Part shown: positions 14,503 through 21,991 of the stretch, in pieces
Numbering within the stretch: the stretch's first letter is position 1
Layout: every line of letters begins with the position of its first letter
DNA from: an uncultured Nitrospina sp.
GTDB taxonomy: Bacteria > Nitrospinota > Nitrospinia > Nitrospinales > VA-1
DNA: 64,000 nt
Direction of reading: 5' to 3'
Assembly (NCBI GenBank): GCA_937891765.1
Contig: CALAGQ010000126.1
Location: forward strand, 1 to 64,000
The notes under the pieces: generated by a model
The model's database searches: none
Told to the model about the DNA's origin: nothing
The model's input: the letters and a program-made list of their open reading frames with translations, nothing else
Translations under genes and position numbers: made by a program

Positions 14503-16476
14503 TTAGGCTTTCACTTCTTTTGCAGGCAGGAAATCTTCAAGACCCGCGCCGTTTTTAATGGCGTCTTCCATCATCTTCACAGACTCGCGAATTCCTTCCT
14601 CACAAACTTCCAGTGAAATATCCTGGATATCATTTTGAGAACACCAAGCCATTACCCGGTTTTGGGTATTGTCCCGCATAAATCCTTTGGGAACGCGTTC
14701 CAATCTTTCCAAAGCTTCCGGCGACCAGTTGAAATCTTCAGCATTCAACCCCTCACCTATACTGAGAATATCGCCGGGAATTCCTTCGCTTTTCCCATTA
14801 CTGTCATCTTTTTTAATCTTTTCGTTGAGGATTTTATCAAGAAAAGCCAGAGTAACCTTTTCAATTTTTTGAACGCGCGCATTTTTCTCAACACGGGCAT
14901 GGGCTTTTCTTCTCAAATGCCCCTTTGGAAAACTGTTAAGTCGATCCAACGCTTCCTGAGTCCAGGATACTTGCACACCATCAGGCAAAGTTGTAAAGGT
15001 AGTGGAATTCTGAGCTTCTGCCTCAGTGGCCTGGTATTCTTCCTTGTTAACAGGAAGTAATCGTTCCGGACCCGCATTACAAACAGTACATTTAACAACA
15101 TCACCTTTATAAAAAGTATTACAACTGGTACATTTCAAAGTTATCTCTTCAGGAGGTTTACCGGCATGAGCTTCTGCCATTTCTTCCTTCAGCATGCCCA
15201 GACCTTCAGGGTTGTTCGGATCCATCCCCTCTTCCTTCATCCTCGCACCGATAGCAGACATCGCCTGCATAGCACCTGCGGGAAGAATCTCCTGCACCGC
15301 TTCAGTGATAACGCTGGATGTGATCATACTGTGTCCCCGTTCCAACGCATAACGCAGGATAGCGGAAGTCGCCATCGGCCGCACAAAACCAGGAATCTTC
15401 TTCAAACGTTCTTTCCCCTCAGCGGTCCACTCAATGCTTTCTTCCGCTTGCAAGTCTATCGGTGGCTTGAACACTCTACTGGAGAGCATCACGTTGCACG
15501 GAACCAAACGCAGCAAGTTCTCGGCATTACCTCCGATGTCCATATCCGGAGCACTATGAACTCCAATGCGCCCTAAAATCAGCAAGTAGGGGTTTTCCTC
15601 CCGAGCGTATTGTAGAACCTTCTCAAATACCTTTCCGTCCAGAAGACGAATGGTGCATTCCATATCTTCTTCTTCACAAACTTTCCGGGAAATTTCCAGA
15701 TGAGCCTGATAGATTTTAGCCAGTCCCTTATCAATGATATCTTCATGCAGCTTTTCCTGTTGCTCAAACTTGAAAACTTTGGAAGCCTCGCGGGACAATA
15801 CACCGGTCAGACTATTGAACATGGCGTAATGAAAGTAGGGATCAAAGGTAGAAATGATTTCTAAAGGACGGTTGAGCATTTTCGCCATTTCAATTCCTGT
15901 CATCAACCCACCAAAGGATTGACCACTGCCATCGACCGCGACCACAATTTTTCCACTTGAAGGCCGTTCCCCATGAATCTCGGGACAATATTTAACCACC
16001 AGCATATCCTTCGTGGAGCGCCGGATAACCCGCTCGGCAACAGTCCCGATCAAGCTGTCCTTGATAGCGCCCAGCCCCAATGCACCGATCATAACCAGAT
16101 CATAGGGAGATTCTTTGATATCACGAACCAGTTCCGTCCAATTGCGCCCTTCGAGGGATTTACCCACAAAAGGAATACCCAGTTCTTTACATTTAACTTT
16201 AGGGACATCCAGATAGGAGTCACTGATGACTTCCATTCCCTTGGTGATCAATTGGTCATGAATATTTCGCTGCTTCTCTAACTCTTCTTCATCCTGATAT
16301 TCTTCGGGAAGTCCGCTTTCCATTTGGCGGAACCGGACATCGTGCATTTTGGCAGCATAAACATGGCTTGCGGTAATGGTCGTCTCTTCTGACCCTTTAG
16401 CGAACTCAAGCGCCAGATCCACACAAGCGTTGGAGTAATCAGAATTATCTACCGGTATATAAATATTCTTAAACAT
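14503..16476 (-). CDS. Tandem universal stress protein fused to PCP-reductase repeats
   Basis: 657 residues. Two USP domains occupy ~1-155 and ~170-325: the first starts NIYIPVDNSDYS and has GALGLGAIKDSLIGTVAERV, the second starts KIVVAVDGSGQS. A C-terminal region follows with three repeats that begin W-(T/S)-x-E-(A/G) and continue RL..(I/F/V)P.G...R (WTAEGKERLKKIPGF, WTQEALDRLNSFPKG, WSPEALERLERVPKG). These match the PCP_red domain of light-independent protochlorophyllide reductase subunit B. Between repeats one and two is a CTSC...CTVC zinc ribbon. USP domains bind ATP or respond to stress; the PCP_red repeats outside photosynthesis have no settled role. It is monocistronic with its own terminator. 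It probably works as a cytosolic sensor or metal/redox protein. Confidence 0.85.
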   Translation of the reverse strand: MFKNIYIPVDNSDYSNACVDLALEFAKGSEETTITASHVYAAKMHDVRFRQMESGLPEEYQDEEELEKQRNIHDQLITKGMEVISDSYLDVPKVKCKELGIPFVGKSLEGRNWTELVRDIKESPYDLVMIGALGLGAIKDSLIGTVAERVIRRSTKDMLVVKYCPEIHGERPSSGKIVVAVDGSGQSFGGLMTGIEMAKMLNRPLEIISTFDPYFHYAMFNSLTGVLSREASKVFKFEQQEKLHEDIIDKGLAKIYQAHLEISRKVCEEEDMECTIRLLDGKVFEKVLQYAREENPYLLILGRIGVHSAPDMDIGGNAENLLRLVPCNVMLSSRVFKPPIDLQAEESIEWTAEGKERLKKIPGFVRPMATSAILRYALERGHSMITSSVITEAVQEILPAGAMQAMSAIGARMKEEGMDPNNPEGLGMLKEEMAEAHAGKPPEEITLKCTSCNTFYKGDVVKCTVCNAGPERLLPVNKEEYQATEAEAQNSTTFTTLPDGVQVSWTQEALDRLNSFPKGHLRRKAHARVEKNARVQKIEKVTLAFLDKILNEKIKKDDSNGKSEGIPGDILSIGEGLNAEDFNWSPEALERLERVPKGFMRDNTQNRVMAWCSQNDIQDISLEVCEEGIRESVKMMEDAIKNGAGLEDFLPAKEVKA

Positions 16477-17076
16477 GAGGTCAATTTCTCCGTTCCAGAA
16501 ACCTGGGAAATATAGTTTTGAAAAATTGGAATCTAAATATTCTAAAATTAAAGAATCTTGTAAAAAGATCCATTAATCAACTGCGGAATCAGGTGCGATC
16601 AACGCACTTTACAGACGCTGGGCATTCTAGCAAATTATTCAACTGTGTCAATGAGAATTAAGGCAAGATAATGTTGTAATTATAGGCGTTTTAAGAGTTT
16701 AAGCACATCCCACCAAAAACCGTTTCGGCTTGCACCTTCAATCATCTATCATAACCCATTTTTCCGATTCAATCAGAAAACCCAGACCCAACACCATGAA
16801 CGATTAAGGTTAGCTTGTAATGCATAACATATTGTTTTTAAAGTAATAAATTAATTTTTTTCTTTGCCTGAAAGATGTTTTGCCAGAAATCGAATTTTTC
16901 GCTACAATGCACTTGTCAGGCAAGACTTTATCTTCATATAGTTCTGACCGCTAACAGAAGATGCAACAATGCTGAAACCCGGAGTCAAATTTTTAGCCCC
17001 GGTCAGTTCCTCAACCAACTCTCCCCGATGTAAGATTCTCGTTACAATCAGGGACTCAAGCTTTCATAGGAGCCCA
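16477..17076. other. Intergenic region between divergent usp-fusion and aldolase genes
   Basis: About 600 bases without a convincing gene. It carries divergent regulatory DNA for both flanking genes, AT-rich around 16500-16560 and 16830-16870. An in-frame ATG at 16969 could extend the aldolase by 36 residues, but that stretch has no ribosome site and atypical composition. Confidence 0.6.
16880..16908 (+). promoter_or_regulatory. Sigma-70-type promoter for the aldolase gene
   Basis: TTGCCA (16880-16885) and TACAAT (16903-16908) are 17 bases apart, a good match to the housekeeping consensus. The leader to the preferred ATG at 17077 would be about 160 bases. Confidence 0.6.
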
Positions 17077-18474
17077 ATGCTTTTTAGCCATAAAGACGAA
17101 ATAACCAGCCACCTTAAAGGTATCGCCACTCAAGATAACGGGGGCGTGAAAATAGAAAACGCCGATAAACTCAAGGGCGACGTGCTCGATCAGTTACTCC
17201 TGAACGCCGTTCTCAATCCATCTGCAGAGATAAAAGGGCTAAGCCGGTTTCTCATCAAATCGGCAGCGCTGGAGTTAGGCATAGTCAGTTCATCCATTCA
17301 AGGACTCTATGACGCCCGGGGCCGAGGTGAAGTTAAAGGATTCACCGTCCCCGCCCTCAATATCCGCGGCCTGCCCTATGAGCTGTGCCGGGCTATTTTT
17401 CGCACCGCTATAAAGATGAACGCCGGTGCCTTCATTTTTGAGCTGGCTAAATCAGAAATGGCTTATACCTTCCAGAAACCGCAGGAACTGTCCACGGTCA
17501 TCCTCGCCGCGGCAATCAAAGAAGGCTATACCGGACCCGTCTTCATCCAAGGCGACCATTTTCAGGTCAACGCTAAAAACTACGCGGCGGACCCGGCAAA
17601 AGAGATCGCCGGACTCAAGAGCCTGATAGAAAGCGGTATCGCCGGTGGATTCTATAATATCGACATCGACACCTCGACACTGGTCGACCTCAGCAAGCCT
17701 AATGTCATCGAGCAACAACGCGCAAACTTTGAAGTTGGCGTTGATCTCACTCAACACGTGCGGGAATTCGAACCGGAAGGCATCACCATTTCCGTGGGTG
17801 GCGAAATTGGCGAAGTAGGAAAAGAAAACAGCAACGAACAGGAACTGCGCGCCTATCTCGACAATTTCAATGAACTGCTACAAAAAAATCGCAGCGGAAC
17901 CACCACCATCAGCAAAATCTCCATCCAGACTGGAACCTCGCATGGCGGAGTCCCTCTACCCGATGGCAGCGTCGCCGATGTCAATCTCGATTTCGACACA
18001 CTGGAAAGCCTGTCACGCATTTCACGCGATGATTATGGGCTGGCAGGAGCTGTCCAACATGGCGCGTCGACCCTACCCCAGAACCTGTTCAACAAATTCC
18101 CGGAACTGGAAACCGCAGAAATTCATCTTGCCACCGATTTCCAGAATATGATTTATGGAAGCACTCTGTTCCCCGCAGATTTCAAAGAAGAAATCTACAC
18201 CCACCTGCGCGAAAAGTTTGCTGGCGAGAAAAAATCCGGCGAGACCGATGAGCAGTTCATATACAAGACCCGCAAAAAAGGATTTGGCGAGTTCAAATCT
18301 GAGTTTTGGGGATTGTCCAACGAGATTCGCGAAGGCATCGGCAAAGAACTGGAAGACAAAATGACTTTCCTGTTCGACAAACTGGCCGTGCAAAATACCA
18401 ACGAGTCTGCCAGCAAAACAGTAGAACAAGTTCCCATCAAACCAATTCTTCAAGACGAAATTTCTTCCTGCTAG
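17077..18474 (+). CDS. fba: Class II fructose-bisphosphate aldolase, long form
   Basis: The ATG at 17077 has AGGAG at 17068-17072 and gives 465 residues; the in-frame ATG at 16969 lacks such a site. Zinc enzyme motifs are present: IQGDHFQ (first His ligand), GGEIGEVG, IQTGTSHGG and VQHGAST. The enzyme interconverts fructose-1,6-bisphosphate with dihydroxyacetone phosphate and glyceraldehyde-3-phosphate in glycolysis, gluconeogenesis and the Calvin or reverse routes. It is ~110-150 residues longer than the common class II enzyme, with an extra N-terminal helical region (~1-95) and a C-terminal extension (~375-465). A tagatose-bisphosphate aldolase-type activity cannot be excluded. Confidence 0.85.
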   Translation: MLFSHKDEITSHLKGIATQDNGGVKIENADKLKGDVLDQLLLNAVLNPSAEIKGLSRFLIKSAALELGIVSSSIQGLYDARGRGEVKGFTVPALNIRGLPYELCRAIFRTAIKMNAGAFIFELAKSEMAYTFQKPQELSTVILAAAIKEGYTGPVFIQGDHFQVNAKNYAADPAKEIAGLKSLIESGIAGGFYNIDIDTSTLVDLSKPNVIEQQRANFEVGVDLTQHVREFEPEGITISVGGEIGEVGKENSNEQELRAYLDNFNELLQKNRSGTTTISKISIQTGTSHGGVPLPDGSVADVNLDFDTLESLSRISRDDYGLAGAVQHGASTLPQNLFNKFPELETAEIHLATDFQNMIYGSTLFPADFKEEIYTHLREKFAGEKKSGETDEQFIYKTRKKGFGEFKSEFWGLSNEIREGIGKELEDKMTFLFDKLAVQNTNESASKTVEQVPIKPILQDEISSC

Positions 18475-18489
18475 TAACCACCAGGCGCT

Positions 18490-18570
18490 TCGACAACTGT
18501 CATCCTGATGAACGCAAGCTAAGAAGGATATCGCTTTGCTTCTCCCTCCCACGAGAGTGGGCTCCTAGGA
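18490..18570. repeat. Degenerate dispersed repeat cluster after fba
   Basis: Contains TGTCATCCTGATGAACGC, CTAAGAAGGATA (also at 41567-41578) and the short inverted repeat CTCCC...GTGGG followed by CTCCTAGGAG. These resemble pieces at 3244-3360 and 41537-41580, so it is likely part of the same dispersed repeat family. Confidence 0.5.
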
Positions 18571-18571
18571 G

Positions 18572-18859
18572 TTATCGAACAGTGTCAATGCCTTCGTAAA
18601 GATCGTCGTCCGGGGTCTCATCAGGGCGATCGCCATATGTTTCTCTGCGGTTTTGGGCAAGGTTTCTCATGAAGTGGGCGTTGCACGCAATGCACATCCA
18701 GCCTTCGCCCGAAAAAATCCAGCACTCATGTTCCACCCACTCCTGCGCTTCTTCTTCGCTGTCGCACCATCCCCCATTTTCCTGGCAGTCTAGGGCAACC
18801 CGGGTGTGGCACACCACCGAATATTCATCAGCTTTCTTTACGATCAAGGCAGACTCCAT
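18572..18859 (-). CDS. Small Cys-rich hypothetical protein, 95 aa
   Basis: Acidic 95-residue protein with six cysteines: VVCHTR, LDC, GWC, HEC and a closing CIAC motif (GWMCIACNAHFM), which could bind zinc. The C-terminal tail is Asp/Glu-rich. No family was recognised. No clear ribosome site precedes the ATG. It sits between two dispersed repeats on the minus strand, so its reality rests on length and protein-like composition. Confidence 0.5.
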   Translation of the reverse strand: MESALIVKKADEYSVVCHTRVALDCQENGGWCDSEEEAQEWVEHECWIFSGEGWMCIACNAHFMRNLAQNRRETYGDRPDETPDDDLYEGIDTVR

Positions 18860-18886
18860 TTGCTATTAGCGACAAGCTATCAACAA

Positions 18887-18915
18887 CGAGATGCTTCGAG
18901 AGCCTCAGCATGACA
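18887..18915. repeat. REP-like dispersed repeat
   Basis: 29 bases identical in inverted orientation to 3272-3300 inside the MuA gene. The core CTTCGAGAGCCTCAG is also at 45213. It lies just upstream of the small Cys-rich gene. Confidence 0.8.
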
Positions 18916-18952
18916 CCAGGTAAAGCCGACTTGCAGCATGCTGGTTCCACGT

Positions 18953-19399
18953 CTAGTGGTTTTGTGCAATAAACCGATCCAACTCGTTGGCGAATTTATA
19001 TCGTTCTTTCTGACCAAACCCGCTTGGGCCACCGGTTTCGACACCGCTACCGCGTAACTCATCCATGAAGTTACGCATGTCCAATATCTGCCCAATATTA
19101 TTTTTATCGTATATTTTTCCTCGCGGGTCAAGGGCCAGCGCCCCCTTTTCTACGACGCGGGCGGCCAGGGGGATGTCTGCGGTGATGATCAAGTCCCCGG
19201 CCTCGCATTGATCCACAATCTCATCATCGGCGATATCTGCACCCTGCCCCACCTGAATCAATTGAATGAAAGAGGACTCAGGTACACGAAACCTTTGGTT
19301 CGCAACAAAGGTCACCATTATTTCTGTCCTGTCCGCCGCACGGCACAAAATCTCTTTGACCGGCTTGGGGCAGGCGTCTGCATCCACCCATATTTTCAT
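18953..19399 (-). CDS. YaiI/YqxD family protein (DUF188)
   Basis: A 148-residue cytosolic protein of the YaiI/YqxD family. The N-terminal MKIWVDADACPKPVK with its conserved aspartates, VTFVANQ, and the segment DLIITADIPLAARVVEKGA are diagnostic. The fold is PIN-like and the aspartates suggest a metal-dependent nuclease, but the family's function is not established. It ends 24 bases upstream of the HDOD gene remnant on the same strand. Confidence 0.9.
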   Translation of the reverse strand: MKIWVDADACPKPVKEILCRAADRTEIMVTFVANQRFRVPESSFIQLIQVGQGADIADDEIVDQCEAGDLIITADIPLAARVVEKGALALDPRGKIYDKNNIGQILDMRNFMDELRGSGVETGGPSGFGQKERYKFANELDRFIAQNH

Positions 19400-19422
19400 A
19401 TTATGTCCAGGATTTTATCAAA

Positions 19423-20269
19423 TCAAACAAAGGTCGCCGGAGCACTAAAAAATTCATCTCGAATTTCTGTTTCCATGGCTTTGGCAGGAGACTCTAGGTA
19501 CTTGAACCGTTTCATTACTTTGGGATGAATGGGGTTGGGAACAAACTCCCCGCTGTTGCCAAGTCCCAGTTCATCTGCAATACAATCCGCTAAATGCAAA
19601 ATCGCCGTTTCGGTGGAAAATTCTTCAGACTTCATAGGCTGATGATGAAAAGCCACCGGCTCATAAATCTTTTTCGGGAGTCCCCCATTCTCTCAGCAAG
19701 TAGGCCCCTATCCTAGCGTGACTAATGCCCAGCGTTTCCAGTTCCATCTCAAACAAATTTTCTTTATCTTCTTTACAGCGAATCAAAATCTCCTTCGACA
19801 ATTCAGGGAGCTTGCTGTATAGCACTAGACTTCCCATGTCGTGCAGCATCCCCAGCAAATAAAAACTCTGCGGATCAGGAATTCCGTGATACTTCGCAAG
19901 ATGTTTTCCGGTGACCCCACAGGCAATGGAATGTCTCCAAAAAGATTTCATGTCCACCAGTCTTTTTGGAAAATCTTTAAAGTCTTTCATAACAGAGGTT
20001 GCCAGAATCAACTGATTCAGTTGTTCAACTCCCAGCACGTTGAGGGCATGGTCCACATTTTCCACTTTGCCCGTGAATCCGTATACCGGACTGTTTGCAA
20101 TCTTTAAAATTCTGGCAACCAGGGAAGGATCGTAATTGATGATCTCTGACAGATCCTTAAAAGAAAAGTCTGCCCGACTCATGGTCTGCTTGACCTTTAA
20201 GTAGACTTGGGGTGGAGAGGCAACGGAGTCTTTTAAGAGTTCTCCGAGGTTGATGGCATTTTTTGCCAT
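19423..20269 (-). pseudogene. HDOD-domain signalling protein, frameshifted
   Basis: The first 202 codons (20269 down to 19661) give most of an HDOD domain (INYDPSLVARILKIANSPVYG, FYLLGMLHDMGSLVLY) and stop at WGTPEKDL. Deleting one A from the five-A run at 19670-19674 (minus strand) restores PEKIYEPVAFHHQPM and joins the frame to the last ~78 codons ending at 19423. The intact second HDOD protein at 39473-40309 shows the expected continuous layout ([15 protein letters not shown]). HDOD proteins are output domains in signalling and lack the catalytic HD residues. Either a true disruption, slippage or a sequencing error explains it. Confidence 0.8.
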
Positions 20270-20401
20270 AGCTCGATCATTTTCACATCTGGGATTTCAA
20301 CTCAGATGTTTTCAAAAAGTTAATAAATTTTTCTTTGGGTTCAGGATCAGGCTGTCCCGAGCATGAGTTTGGGAAGAATACCACAGTTACTGCCCGTGCG
20401 C

Positions 20402-21949
20402 CTAGCGCTCGAGCCAGACTTTCATATTACGTTCATCGTCGTGAAGTTCGAACAGGACTTGTGGGACGAAGCCGGATTTCCGGGCTTTATCCTGAATGGC
20501 TTTCAAATCGATATTATTTTTCCGGATCGATTCCTTCACCGAGTCATCCATCGCCCCTTCGATATCATCGGCACATCGGCCGGGCATGGTCAAACTGACT
20601 TTGTTGCCGTTGGCCTTCACCACATGAACCTTGAGGTAGCGGGCTATGGAGTCGAAAGCCGGACTTTGAGAGTCGCCTTCCACTTGCGGCAAGGTCAAAG
20701 CTCTGGCCTGAGGATAAATGTCTGACAGAAGTTTATCCATGGTGAACTGCCAGGGCAGTGGGACATCCAACCTTCTCAACATGCTGGTCAAGCCATGTAA
20801 GGTTCGCATCAGGAATATCAGTTGAGGAGGCGCAGAAGAACGGAACCACCATTTCATGTCGCCGACAATCTGGTCAAACCGTTCACTCATTCTCCAGTCC
20901 TTAACATCGTAGGGAGCTTCCACCAGAAATGGCTCGAACAGAACGGACATCAAGGCGGGTAGAGTCGGACGCAGGTCCTTTAACTTTTCAGGATCGAACC
21001 CCAAAGCCGCGAGGCAGGCCACCGGGTCCAGATGTTCCCGATCGCGCAGAGCCAGGATGATTCTTAAAAGCGCCAGCCGGACATCATCCGAAATCTCCAA
21101 GACACTGCCGAAATCGTAAATGATCAGCACAAAATAATCTTTTTTGTATTGTCGGAAGGCAAAATTCGCCGGTTGCGGATCGGCATGAACAAACCCGTGC
21201 CAAAACAACATATGGATATAATGTTGGAGCAATAACCGGCCCATGGCCTGCTTCTGCTCGGGCATCATGGTTTCGGCTTTATCGAGACCGAACCCTTCTT
21301 CCTTTTTCTGCACCAGCACGGTGGGTCGTATTAAATCGGTGATGACTTCAGGGACTACAATGCGTTCCAGCGGAGGAATTTTGTGGCGATAGTTTTCCTG
21401 ATGTCCGGCTTCAATGCGATAGTCCAACTCTTCGCTGAAATTATGCCAGAATGCATCGCGATAGCCATCCATTTTGAATCCCCATTTCGCTACCGGCCCT
21501 ACTTTGGGCAACCAGCCCATGAGGTTCATCTCTGCTTCCACCGACGTTGCAATTTCGGGATACTGCACCTTCACCGCCACTTCCGTGCCATCCTTAAGTT
21601 TGCCGAAATGCACCTGGCCCAGCGATGCGGTCTTGCAGGATTTTTCCAACTTCTTAAAAATCGTGTCCCAGGGTTTGCCGTAGGCATTACTGATCAATTC
21701 GGTGACTTCTTCGAAAGGAAGGGGTTCAAGAGCGTTGTTGAGGGATTCACGCAGGGCCTGATCGTCTGCATCCATGGTGATGAACTGGCCGATCTTGGCA
21801 GGCAGTCCTCTAGACTGGCCGAGCAGTTCGACCAGATAGTGCTGAGCCCAATGACGATGTTCCTCCGATGTGGACTTGCGCAACTTTCGTGCGGCAATGC
21901 CCAGCTTGAGAAGATTGTTCCCTCTTTTAAAAATCGCTCCGAATTTCAC
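20402..21949 (-). CDS. ABC1/AarF (UbiB-like) atypical kinase
   Basis: A 515-residue protein of the ABC1 family. It has the KxGQ motif (LPAKIGQFITMDAD), the Ala/Gly-rich loop TASLGQVHFGKL, AVKVQYP (catalytic Lys), EELDYRIEAG, HADPQPANF and the metal-binding YDFGSV. Family members support ubiquinone or other isoprenoid-lipid pathways and have ATPase rather than normal kinase activity. GTG is the apparent start. Unlike UbiB it has no clear C-terminal membrane helices. It follows the M16 peptidase gene by 42 bases on the same strand. Confidence 0.85.
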   Translation of the reverse strand: MKFGAIFKRGNNLLKLGIAARKLRKSTSEEHRHWAQHYLVELLGQSRGLPAKIGQFITMDADDQALRESLNNALEPLPFEEVTELISNAYGKPWDTIFKKLEKSCKTASLGQVHFGKLKDGTEVAVKVQYPEIATSVEAEMNLMGWLPKVGPVAKWGFKMDGYRDAFWHNFSEELDYRIEAGHQENYRHKIPPLERIVVPEVITDLIRPTVLVQKKEEGFGLDKAETMMPEQKQAMGRLLLQHYIHMLFWHGFVHADPQPANFAFRQYKKDYFVLIIYDFGSVLEISDDVRLALLRIILALRDREHLDPVACLAALGFDPEKLKDLRPTLPALMSVLFEPFLVEAPYDVKDWRMSERFDQIVGDMKWWFRSSAPPQLIFLMRTLHGLTSMLRRLDVPLPWQFTMDKLLSDIYPQARALTLPQVEGDSQSPAFDSIARYLKVHVVKANGNKVSLTMPGRCADDIEGAMDDSVKESIRKNNIDLKAIQDKARKSGFVPQVLFELHDDERNMKVWLER

Positions 21950-21991
21950 TTTGTCGCCGTGCTCCTCTATACAACTCGCGATGACGGCTTG

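Noticed and set aside
20287-20311. Terminator after the AarF-type kinase gene
   Set aside because: A perfect 7-base stem exists but no T-run follows on the minus strand and it is 90 bases from the stop.
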